The position numbers and the translations under genes were made by a program. This document shows positions 8,895 through 15,586 of a stretch of 51,082 bases of DNA, piece after piece. This DNA is from an uncultured Bacteroidales bacterium (GTDB lineage: Bacteria; Bacteroidota; Bacteroidia; Bacteroidales; Paludibacteraceae): positions 1 through 51,082 of the forward strand of contig ONGK01000027.1 in assembly GCA_900317345.1 (NCBI GenBank), given 5' to 3'. Numbering within the stretch: position 1 is the first letter of the stretch; each line of letters opens with the position of its first letter. The notes under the pieces are model-generated. The model saw nothing but the letters and a program-made list of their open reading frames with translations, was not told where the DNA came from and made no database searches.

Positions 8895-10052
8895 TAGTTC
8901 CTCATCGGTCGGGATGAGGCAAACGGTCACTTTAGAGCCTTTCTTGGAGATGATACGCTCTTCGCCGCGAACCTTGTTCGCCTCATCATCCACTTCGATG
9001 CCAAGGAAGCTCAGTCCCTTCATGATTTCTGCGCGGATGTACGGGTCGTTCTCTCCGATACCGGCTGTGAACACGAGGATGTCGATGCCGTTCATAGCAG
9101 CAGCATATGCTCCGATATACTTAATGACGCGGTAGATGAACATCTTACGTGCCAAGTCAGCGCGTTTGTTGCCTTGGTTGATGGCAGCCTCTATGTCACG
9201 GCAGTCGCTGGACACACCCGAAACACCGAGCAGACCGGATTTCTTGTTGACCAGATTGTTGAACTCAGCCGTATTCAGGTGCTCCTTGTCCATGATGAAT
9301 GTAGCCGCACCGAGGTCAAGGTCACCGGCACGTGTACCCATCACAAGGCCTTCCACCGGCGTCAGACCCATACTGGTGTCTACGCTCTTGCCGTTGAGCA
9401 CAGCGGTACAACTGCCGCCACCACCGATATGTGCGGTAACGATCTTCTGCTTGCTCGGATCCACACCCAGGAACTCACAAACGCGTGCGCTCACATAGCG
9501 GTGGCTCGTGCCATGGAAACCATAGCGACGGATGGCGTATTTCTCATACAGTTCGTACGGTAGCGCGTACATGTATGCATAGTCCGGCATAGTCTGGTGG
9601 AACGCGGTGTCGAAAACAGCTACCTGCGGAACGCCCGGCAGGATTTTCTCGATAGCATCGATACCCTTCAGGTTAGCGGGGTTGTGCAGCGGAGCAAGGT
9701 CCACACACTGGATGATTTGCTGCTTCACCTCCGGAGTGATGAGTACTGACTTGTTGAATTTCTCGCCGCCGTGCACCACGCGGTGACCAACTGCGTTGAT
9801 CTCTTTCAGGTCTTTGATGCAACCGATCTTCGGGTCCACCAGTTTCTCCAGAATGAGCTCGATACCTACGGTATGCTCCGGCATCGATTTCTCAAATTTC
9901 ACTTTCTCTCCGTTCGGCAGTTTGACCAAGAGGAACGAATCAGGCAGACCGATTTTCTCGATGCCGCCTTGCGCCATCACTTGCTTGCTCTCCATCTCGA
10001 AGAGCTTATACTTAATACTGCTGCTACCGCAGTTCAAAACTAAAATCTTCAT
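7872..10052 (-). CDS. ackA: Acetate kinase, reading frame fused to amylase
   Basis: Acetate kinase makes acetate and ATP from acetyl phosphate, the second step of the Pta-AckA pathway. The native start is the ATG at 10052 (MKILVLNCGSSSIK), whose ATGA overlaps the pta stop; an in-frame ATG at 10109 lies inside pta and is not used. Family motifs are intact: NCGSSSIKYKLFE, GHRVVHGG, HIGGGGSCTAV, FTAGIGENDPYIR. About 386 residues of acetate kinase run to IPTDEEL near 8895. The usual last dozen or so residues and the stop are then absent and the frame continues as GH13 amylase to a stop at 7872. Either an in-frame gene fusion by deletion or an assembly artefact. The kinase fold itself is nearly complete. 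Confidence 0.85.
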   Translation of the reverse strand: MKILVLNCGSSSIKYKLFEMESKQVMAQGGIEKIGLPDSFLLVKLPNGEKVKFEKSMPEHTVGIELILEKLVDPKIGCIKDLKEINAVGHRVVHGGEKFNKSVLITPEVKQQIIQCVDLAPLHNPANLKGIDAIEKILPGVPQVAVFDTAFHQTMPDYAYMYALPYELYEKYAIRRYGFHGTSHRYVSARVCEFLGVDPSKQKIVTAHIGGGGSCTAVLNGKSVDTSMGLTPVEGLVMGTRAGDLDLGAATFIMDKEHLNTAEFNNLVNKKSGLLGVSGVSSDCRDIEAAINQGNKRADLARKMFIYRVIKYIGAYAAAMNGIDILVFTAGIGENDPYIRAEIMKGLSFLGIEVDDEANKVRGEERIISKKGSKVTVCLIPTDEELLFPRWFTNYNETRKHNGSKEENGCGRFIDINERALQAISDLGATHVWYTGVIRHATAQYNNPAITKGKAGSPYAITDYYDVDPDLAKNESKRMQEFEALVKRTHDAGLGVLIDFVPNHVSREYKSLCKPAGVEDLGENDHPEWAFSPLNNFYYLPGERFTMDKDLQGYDEYPAKVTGNDCFTSHPSENDWYETVKLNYGVFYQNGCEKQFDPIPSTWVKMRDIMLFWAGKGIDGIRVDMAEMVPVEFFAWAIPQVKKKYKKYLIIGECYDPNQYDAYIAAGFDYLYDKVGMYDYLRGVTSKGWPAEGITFSICSISWRTTTSSVWRVGSSAATAVAPSRR

Positions 10053-11047
10053 TTTATTGCTTGATTTGCTGTTATTACTACCATTTGTACGATATCTTGC
10101 ACTTTGCATCCGCGGCTCAGGTCATTCACCGGAGCGGCTATACCTTGGAGAATCGGGCCTACAGCGTCTGCGCCCGAGAAGCGCTCCACGAGTTTGTAGC
10201 CGATGTTTCCTGCCTGCAGGTCCGGGAAGACGAGTACGTTTGCCTTGCCGGCAACAGGGCTTCCGGGAGCTTTGGTTGCCGCTACGCTCTCAATCAAGGC
10301 TGCATCTGCCTGCAGCTCGCCATCGAGTGCCAAGTTCGGAGCCATCTCCTTTGCCAACTTCGTTGCTTCCTGTACTTTGTCCACCAGTTCGTGCTTTGCA
10401 CTGCCTTTGGTAGAGAACGAAAGCATCGCAACGCGCGGCTCTATTCCGGCGATAGCGCGTGCGGTCTCTGCGGTCGAGATAGCAATCTCTGCCAGCTGTT
10501 TTGCATCGGGATTCGGGTTCACGGCGCAGTCTGCAAACAGCAGGAAACCGTTCTCGCCCAGTTGCTTGGCGGGCGTGAACATAAGGAACGCACCGCTCAC
10601 GATGGAGCAACCCGGTTTGGTCTTCAGAATCTGGAATGCCGGACGAATCGTGTCTGCCGTGGTGCCGCGGGCACCGGCCAGCTCGCCGTCTGCGTCGCCT
10701 GCCTTAATCATCAGACAGCCGAGGTACAGCGGGTCTTGCGCCTTCTTGGCCGCCTCTTCCTCCGTCATGCCTTTTGCCTTGCGCAACTCAAAGAGCAGGT
10801 TGGCATATTCCGGCATCTTCGGGTCATGAATCGGGTCCACAATCTTCGCGTCCTTGATATACTCATAGCCCTTCTCTGCCGCCATGCCTTTGATTTTATC
10901 GGGGTCGCCGATCAGAATAAGGTTCGCAATCTTGTCGCGCAAGAGGATGTTAGCAGCCTCCAACGTACGGGGTTCATCGCCTTCCGGCAATACAATGCGC
11001 TGCGGATTAGCCTTCGCACGCGCAACCATTTGTTGTAAAATGTCCAT
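10049..11047 (-). CDS. pta: Phosphate acetyltransferase
   Basis: Converts acetyl-CoA and phosphate to acetyl phosphate, upstream of AckA in acetate fermentation. The 332-residue protein is the short, single-domain form. It shows RIVLPEGDEPRTLEAA near the N-terminus, then KAGDADGELAGARGTTADTI, SGAFLMF, and the C-terminal GNIGYKLVERFSGADAVGPILQG with NDLSRGC. The length is typical. Its stop overlaps the ackA start (ATGA), so the two are translationally coupled. A promoter reading leftward lies at 11087-11117. Confidence 0.95.
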   Translation of the reverse strand: MDILQQMVARAKANPQRIVLPEGDEPRTLEAANILLRDKIANLILIGDPDKIKGMAAEKGYEYIKDAKIVDPIHDPKMPEYANLLFELRKAKGMTEEEAAKKAQDPLYLGCLMIKAGDADGELAGARGTTADTIRPAFQILKTKPGCSIVSGAFLMFTPAKQLGENGFLLFADCAVNPNPDAKQLAEIAISTAETARAIAGIEPRVAMLSFSTKGSAKHELVDKVQEATKLAKEMAPNLALDGELQADAALIESVAATKAPGSPVAGKANVLVFPDLQAGNIGYKLVERFSGADAVGPILQGIAAPVNDLSRGCKVQDIVQMVVITANQAIK

Positions 11048-11086
11048 AATATTGTGTTTTTAGAATTCGGTTCTTAAATGACGGCA

Positions 11087-11117
11087 CAAAGTTACAAAAA
11101 AAATTCTACATATGCAA
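11087..11117 (-). promoter_or_regulatory. Promoter of pta-ackA
   Basis: On the minus strand, TTGCATATGTAG (-33 side, plus-strand 11109-11117) precedes TAACTTTG (plus-strand 11087-11094). Only the left half of the palindrome seen elsewhere is kept. Confidence 0.65.
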
Positions 11118-11153
11118 TACTAACTGCAAAAAATATATTTTTTTGCTAAAATA

Positions 11154-11185
11154 TTTGGTCAATTCAAAAAAATGTAGTACCTTTG
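11154..11185 (+). promoter_or_regulatory. Promoter of the tRNA-tmRNA-tRNA cluster
   Basis: TTTG at 11154-11157 and TACCTTTG at 11178-11185 have the standard 24-nt spacing. The -33 region here lacks the TTGCATAT palindrome. Confidence 0.65.
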
Positions 11186-11194
11186 CACGATTTT

Positions 11195-11295
11195 CCGTCA
11201 GAGGAGCAGAATTTGTCCATCTGGCGGAAGGCTAAATTGGCAATAGAAGGGTGAAAGCCCCTTCCGGCGGAGGCCGGTTTCCCCGATTGACGGGG
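11195..11295 (+). other. Structured leader with four consecutive hairpins before the tRNA
   Basis: Between the promoter and the first tRNA are four candidate stems: CCGTCAGA (11195-11202) with TCTGGCGG (11220-11227), GAAGGG (11246-11251) with CCCTTC (11259-11264), a CCGG/CCGG stem around 11264-11277, and CCCCG/CGGGG at 11281-11295. I do not recognise a known RNA family. It may be a processed leader or a small RNA. Confidence 0.3.
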
Positions 11296-11304
11296 ACACC
11301 TCCG

Positions 11305-11379
11305 GGTCCCATAGCTCAGTTGGTTAGTAGCACCTGACTCATAATCAGGGGGTCCTTGGTTCAAGCCCAAGTGGGACCA
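11305..11379 (+). tRNA. tRNA with anticodon CAT (Met, or Ile2 if modified)
   Basis: The cloverleaf has acceptor GGTCCCA/TGGGACC, anticodon stem CCTGA/TCAGG with loop CTCATAA, and T-stem CTTGG/CCAAG. CCA is not encoded. The D-arm carries one extra T between positions 22 and 23 (GGTTAGTAGC instead of GGTTAGAGC), which weakens the D-stem. Elongator Met and lysidine-modified Ile2 both have CAT and cannot be separated with confidence here. Confidence 0.85.
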
Positions 11380-11392
11380 CTCGCGCAAGCGA

Positions 11393-11728
11393 GGGGCTAT
11401 CTGGTTTTGACAGCAGGTAGAATGGTTGTGTAAGCACGCCGAGCAATGACTCGCTGCCTAATCGAAGTACAGTAGATTGGCTTATTCGGGCGCAAGGCGC
11501 CTGAACGGGACGTCACTCCAAGCCGAGTCTGTGGGCTGAATGGGTATAGTGGCGCAGGAATTCACAGAATAGGTGTCGCAGGCTGCGATGCGGCACCGAA
11601 AATCAAGCAGATAAGCCGGTAGTTGGTGGCTTGGGTCTTGCTGCCGGACGAAAATCAAGGCCAAGATAAGCGTGTAGAAAGCGCAGACGTTCCTTGTTTG
11701 GACGCGGGTTCGAACCCCGCTAGCTCCA
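11393..11728 (+). ncRNA. ssrA: tmRNA (SsrA), apparently lacking the tag reading frame
   Basis: tmRNA rescues stalled ribosomes by acting as tRNA-Ala and then as mRNA for a degradation tag. The tRNA-like ends are clear: 5' GGGGCTA pairs with TAGCTCC at 11721-11727, preceded by GGACGCGGGTTCGAACCCCGC. The TTTTGACAGCAGG segment after the 5' strand and the ATAAGCGTGTAGAAAGCGCAG segment before the T-arm are also tmRNA-like. At 336 nt it is shorter than the roughly 400 nt I recall for Porphyromonas gingivalis. CTCGCTGCCTAATCGAAG (11450-11467) matches the end of a tag ORF (Leu-Ala-Ala-stop) plus the sequence after it, but the resume codon and the first part of the tag are absent: a TGA precedes CTC in that frame. 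Confidence 0.8.
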
Positions 11729-11729
11729 C

Positions 11730-11802
11730 GGGGTATTAGCTCAGTTGGTAGAGCGCAACGTTCGCAATGTTGAGGTCAGGGGTTCGACTCCCCTATGCTC
11801 CA
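11730..11802 (+). tRNA. tRNA-Ala(CGC)
   Basis: Acceptor GGGGTAT/ATGCTCC includes the G3:U70 wobble that identifies alanine tRNAs. The anticodon stem CAACG/TGTTG holds loop TTCGCAA with anticodon CGC. It starts two bases after the tmRNA, so both must be cut from one precursor. Confidence 0.9.
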
Positions 11803-11864
11803 CATAGGAGGAATCTCGCCCAAGGGTTCTTAGCCCGGAGGGCACGATTATTGCCAAGGCAATT

Positions 11865-11885
11865 TTCGACTCCCCTATGCTCCAC
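11865..11885 (+). repeat. 21-bp duplicate of the tRNA-Ala 3' end
   Basis: The stretch from TTCGACTCCCC to GCTCCAC is identical to 11783-11803, the T-loop and acceptor 3' strand of tRNA-Ala. It could be the remnant of a second tRNA copy or an attachment-site-like duplication. Confidence 0.8.
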
Positions 11886-11887
11886 GA

Positions 11888-11912
11888 AGCACCGAATCGG
11901 TGCTTTTTTTTT
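11888..11912 (+). terminator. Rho-independent terminator of the tRNA/tmRNA cluster
   Basis: A stem AGCACCGA/TCGGTGCT (11888-11904) with a one-base apex in the repeat is followed by an eight-base T-tract. Confidence 0.85.
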
Positions 11913-11919
11913 AAATAAA

Positions 11920-11951
11920 TTTGCGTATGTGCAGATTTTGTTGTACCTTTG
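11920..11951 (+). promoter_or_regulatory. Promoter of the thioredoxin-antiporter-SDR-helicase operon
   Basis: TTTG at 11920-11923 opens a degenerate palindrome (TTTGCGTATGTGCAGA), and TACCTTTG is at 11944-11951. Confidence 0.7.
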
Positions 11952-11975
11952 CACGCAGTTTTAATTTGGAGTAAT

Positions 11976-12401
11976 ATGCGTAAAACGATTTTGATAGTTC
12001 TATTGGGCCTTTTTACCACCCTGTCGGTGCAGGCGGATGATGTCCGCTATCTGACCACGGCGCAGTTCGGCGAACGTATCTTTGACTACAAGAACAACAA
12101 GGAGTGGAAATACAAAGGCGATAAACCCTGTATCATCGATTTCTACACCACCTGGTGCGGACCGTGCAAGCGGTTGGCGCCCATCATGGAGGAGTTGAGT
12201 CAGACCTATTGCGACAAGGTCGTGTTCTATAAAGTGGACACCGAGCGCGAGCGTGAATTGGCGTACGTATTCGGCATCAATAGTATTCCGCAGGTATTGT
12301 ATATCCCGATGGAAGGGCAGCCAATGATGCTCAAGGGATTGTATCCCAAGGAGGATATCGTGAAAATTATTGACGAGTTTTTATTAGGCAAAAAGAAATA
12401 A
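11976..12401 (+). CDS. Periplasmic thioredoxin-like protein
   Basis: A disulfide oxidoreductase of the thioredoxin fold, probably acting in the periplasm. The 141-residue product has a signal peptide (MRKTILIVLLGLFTTLSVQA, about 1-20), then the active site WCGPCK at about 63-68 and the cis-proline segment SIPQVLYI near 107-114. The ATG at 11976 is chosen because the signal peptide starts there; an in-frame upstream start at 11949 would lie inside the promoter. It is first in an operon with the antiporter gene three bases after its stop. The substrate is unknown. Confidence 0.85.
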   Translation: MRKTILIVLLGLFTTLSVQADDVRYLTTAQFGERIFDYKNNKEWKYKGDKPCIIDFYTTWCGPCKRLAPIMEELSQTYCDKVVFYKVDTERERELAYVFGINSIPQVLYIPMEGQPMMLKGLYPKEDIVKIIDEFLLGKKK

Positions 12402-12404
12402 AGT

Positions 12405-14021
12405 ATGCAAGTTGAATTTATATTATTGATATTATCTCTCCTGTTCTTTGTCAGTATTTTTGCAGACAAGATAGGGTATCGGTTCGGTGTTCCGGCATTG
12501 TTGCTCTTCCTGATAGTCGGTATGTTATTCGGTTCCGAAAGCATGGCCTCTATCATCGGTATGGACGCCGGTGTGGCGATAGACACCGACGTAGCCCAGG
12601 CGCTGAGTACGATGGCGATGTGTATTATCCTGTTCACCGGCGGTATGGAGACCAAATTCAGCGAAATCAAATCTGTCCTTGCGCCGGGTGTCACGCTCGC
12701 CACGGTGGGCGTAATCTTGACGTGCGCCATCACAGGTACCATCATCTATTTCCTCTTCGGTTGGATCAATGCGGTGTACACCATGTCGCTATGGACCGCT
12801 TTCCTCACAGCAGCCACGATGTCCAGTACGGATAGTGCGAGTGTCTTCTCTGTGCTGCGTACGAACGGTGTCGGTCTGAAGCATAACCTCCGCCCGTTGC
12901 TGGAGTTGGAGTCCGGTGCCAATGACCCTATGGCGTATGTCCTGACCTCAACGCTGATAAGTGTGGTCGTCAGTCATTACGCGAATGGAAATACCGAGCC
13001 TATTGAGGGGCTGCCTATCATCCAGAATATTCTCATTCAACTGGTGATGGGTTCGGTGCTGGGTTTTGTCTTCGGGCAAGGCATCGTCGCGCTCATGCGA
13101 CGCGTCAAACTGGGCAACGAAGCGCTATACCCCATCATGATTTTGACGGCATGTATCTCTATCTTCTCCATCACCTATTACCTAAAAGGTAATACCTATC
13201 TTGCGGTATATGTGGGAGGTCTGATTATCGGTAATAACAAGTTCACCCGTAAGCGTCAGACGCGGTCGTTCTTCAACGGTCTGGCATGGCTCAGCCAGCT
13301 GATGATGTTCCTCATGTTGGGTCTGATGGTTCAGCCCAAGGAATTGATTAACCCCAAAGTGTGGCTGCCGTGCCTCATCATCAGCCTTGTGATGATTTGT
13401 ATCTCGCGCCCGTTGTCCGTCTTGCTTTGCATGCTGCCTTTCCGTGACCGGTACCGCCAGCGGGACCGTATCTTCCTCAGTTGGGTCGGTCTGAAAGGCG
13501 CGGTGCCTATCATCTTCGCTATCATGTGTAAGGCGGGAGGAGTGCCGCACGCCGATATGATTTTCAATGTGGTCTTCCTCTGTACCCTCGTGTCGTTGCT
13601 GACGCAGGGCACTACGCTTGCGCCGATAGCCAACAAACTCGGCCTCGCCACCCCGCCTACCAAAGAGCATACCTTGGAGCACTTCGATTTGGACCTGCCG
13701 GAGGAGATTCAATCGTCGGCACGCGAAGTGGAGGTGACGGAGAAGCATCTGGCCAACGGCAATACGCTGCGAGAGATTGCCATACCGCCCAAGACACTTA
13801 TCGTCATGGTGCGCCGTGGCGAAGATTTCTTCGTGCCGACAGGCTCCAGCACGCTTGAGTTGGGCGACCAATTATTGGTCATCAGCGATAAGGATGCCGA
13901 AGAGAGCTATCAGCATATGATGAATGATGCCGAGGAGGATGCACTCTGGAGGGCAGAGATACGCCGCAAAGCGCAAGAGCGCTTGGTCAAAGCGGTTTCA
14001 TGGATGCATAAGAAAAAATAA
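12405..14021 (+). CDS. CPA1-family potassium/proton or sodium/proton antiporter with TrkA-C domain
   Basis: Exchanges cytoplasmic cations for protons. The 538-residue protein has about 12-13 membrane helices over residues 1-395, with the CPA1 signature ESGANDPMAYVL at about 169-180 and GLKGAVPIIFA near 364-374. From about 430 to 515 a RCK-C/TrkA-C-like domain follows (EVEVTEKHLANGNTLREIAIP and GDQLLVISDKD). This layout matches NhaP2/CvrA-type potassium/proton antiporters. Ion specificity cannot be read from sequence alone. It starts three bases after the thioredoxin gene and is followed after 8 bp by an SDR gene. Confidence 0.88.
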   Translation: MQVEFILLILSLLFFVSIFADKIGYRFGVPALLLFLIVGMLFGSESMASIIGMDAGVAIDTDVAQALSTMAMCIILFTGGMETKFSEIKSVLAPGVTLATVGVILTCAITGTIIYFLFGWINAVYTMSLWTAFLTAATMSSTDSASVFSVLRTNGVGLKHNLRPLLELESGANDPMAYVLTSTLISVVVSHYANGNTEPIEGLPIIQNILIQLVMGSVLGFVFGQGIVALMRRVKLGNEALYPIMILTACISIFSITYYLKGNTYLAVYVGGLIIGNNKFTRKRQTRSFFNGLAWLSQLMMFLMLGLMVQPKELINPKVWLPCLIISLVMICISRPLSVLLCMLPFRDRYRQRDRIFLSWVGLKGAVPIIFAIMCKAGGVPHADMIFNVVFLCTLVSLLTQGTTLAPIANKLGLATPPTKEHTLEHFDLDLPEEIQSSAREVEVTEKHLANGNTLREIAIPPKTLIVMVRRGEDFFVPTGSSTLELGDQLLVISDKDAEESYQHMMNDAEEDALWRAEIRRKAQERLVKAVSWMHKKK

Positions 14022-14029
14022 GCAACTAT

Positions 14030-15550
14030 ATGGCAAAGAAAACAACTGTGTTTCTGACGGGTGCTACCGGCACCATGGGATACGCCGGCATGACGGAGAT
14101 TCTCCGTTACCCCGACAAGTATGACGAGCTGCGCATTCTCGCGCGACCGAGCAAGAAGAACAAGGAGCTCCTGGCCCCGCTCATGGAGCAAAACCCGATG
14201 CTGCATGTCTTCTGGGGCGACCTCACTAAGTATGAAGACGTACTCAAAGGCGTTGCGGGTGCCGATATCGTGCTGCATGTGGGCGGTATGGTTTCGCCCG
14301 CTGCGGACTATCGACCCAAAGCAACACTGAAGACAAATATCTCCGCTGCGGAGAATGTGACCAAAGCGGTTCTCGCGCAGCCGGAGGGCAAACAGCCTAA
14401 AGTGGTCTATATCGGTTCCGTGGCTCAGATGGGAGACCGGCGCGAACCGCTCCATTGGGGACGTACGGGTGACCCGATATGCGTCTCGGCGTATGACCAT
14501 TACGGCATCACCAAAGCCATGGCAGAGCGCATCATCACCGATTCGGGCATCAAGACCTGGGTGTCCCTGCGCCAGTCCGGTATCCTCTACCCTGCTATTC
14601 TCAAGAACTACGACCCCATCATGTTCCATGTACCCATCCGCGGCGTGCTGGAATGGGCTACGGTTGAGGACAGCGGACGGCTCCTCGAGCGCGTCTGCAG
14701 ACCCGAAGTGCCTAAGGAGTTCTGGAATAACTACTATAACATCGGTTCCGGAGCCGAGTACCGCCTGTCGAACTATGAGTTCGAGTGCCTATTGCTGGAG
14801 TGCATCGGTTGCCCCAAACCCGAACAAATCTTCAACGCCAACTGGTTCACCACACGCAATTTCCACGGTATGTGGTATATAGACGGCGATAAACTGGAGA
14901 ACTTCCTCCATTTCCGCGCGAATATCCCCGTCAAGGAGTATTTCGCACAGATGGCGAAAGCGGACTCGCTGCCCGGAGGTATCAAGTTCGCCGCCAAGAC
15001 CCGCATCGCCAAGCTCTTCCCGCATTGCGTCAAGGCCGCTATGTGGTTCATGGCCAATAGCAAGGAGCACGGCACCCAGTGGTGGATTAAAAACAACGTC
15101 ACCCCGCGTATCAATGCCTATTACGGCTCGCTGGAGGCGTACAAAGCCATACCGGACTGGAAACATATGGACCTCAGTCACAATAGTGAGACGCCCGTCT
15201 TGCTCGACCACGGATATGATGAGTCGAAGAATGTGGATGAACTGACCGATGCCGAATTGCAGAAAGCAGCGAAGTTCCGCGGCGGGAAATATCTGGGCAA
15301 TGACACCTGGGAAGATGCGGAAGGACGGACTTTCAAAGCAGGCCGTCGCCTGATTCTTCTAGGCGGGCACTGGAGTCCCTTCGATTTGCCGTACCCGTAC
15401 GCCCATGAGCCCAAGGAGAAGCAGATCCCGTGGCACTGGGACCGCGTGGCGAAGAAAAACCCATTCTTTGCGCAACTATGGGCTCCGCTGCACGACGCAG
15501 ACGAGGATAACATATACGGACCCGAAATCTTCAACGGTTGGGAGCAGTGA
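14030..15550 (+). CDS. Extended SDR (NAD-dependent epimerase/dehydratase family) with long C-terminal extension
   Basis: The N-terminal Rossmann fold has the nucleotide motif TGATGTMG at 10-17, an active-site serine near S130 (VVYIGSVAQ) and the catalytic Y158-x-x-x-K162 pair (YGITK). It is therefore an NAD(P)-dependent epimerase, dehydratase or reductase acting on a nucleotide sugar or similar substrate. At 506 residues it is much longer than the usual 310-350. Residues from about 330 on form an extra region with many Trp and Tyr and no motif I recognise. It lies in an operon between the antiporter and the helicase, which gives no clear substrate hint. Structure and fold are secure, function is not. 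Confidence 0.8.
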   Translation: MAKKTTVFLTGATGTMGYAGMTEILRYPDKYDELRILARPSKKNKELLAPLMEQNPMLHVFWGDLTKYEDVLKGVAGADIVLHVGGMVSPAADYRPKATLKTNISAAENVTKAVLAQPEGKQPKVVYIGSVAQMGDRREPLHWGRTGDPICVSAYDHYGITKAMAERIITDSGIKTWVSLRQSGILYPAILKNYDPIMFHVPIRGVLEWATVEDSGRLLERVCRPEVPKEFWNNYYNIGSGAEYRLSNYEFECLLLECIGCPKPEQIFNANWFTTRNFHGMWYIDGDKLENFLHFRANIPVKEYFAQMAKADSLPGGIKFAAKTRIAKLFPHCVKAAMWFMANSKEHGTQWWIKNNVTPRINAYYGSLEAYKAIPDWKHMDLSHNSETPVLLDHGYDESKNVDELTDAELQKAAKFRGGKYLGNDTWEDAEGRTFKAGRRLILLGGHWSPFDLPYPYAHEPKEKQIPWHWDRVAKKNPFFAQLWAPLHDADEDNIYGPEIFNGWEQ

Positions 15551-15586
15551 AGCACTGCTGCCGGACAACGTTAAGCGAACGTACAC

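Noticed and set aside
7872-10052. A genuine bifunctional acetate kinase-amylase enzyme
   Set aside because: The fusion drops the native ends of both genes and the amylase part is frameshifted further on, so a functional fusion is unlikely.
10061-11038. 325-codon open frame on the plus strand
   Set aside because: It lies exactly antisense to pta, has Cys/Leu/His-rich nonsense composition and no motif.
11164-11388. 74-codon minus-strand frame across the first tRNA
   Set aside because: It is antisense to a tRNA and its leader; such tRNA shadow frames are common false calls.
11393-11728. RNase P RNA or SRP RNA instead of tmRNA
   Set aside because: Both ends form a tRNA-like acceptor and T-arm, and internal segments match tmRNA. 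RNase P and SRP signature loops are absent.
13182-13871. 229-codon minus-strand frame
   Set aside because: Antisense shadow of the antiporter gene, with no recognisable domain.
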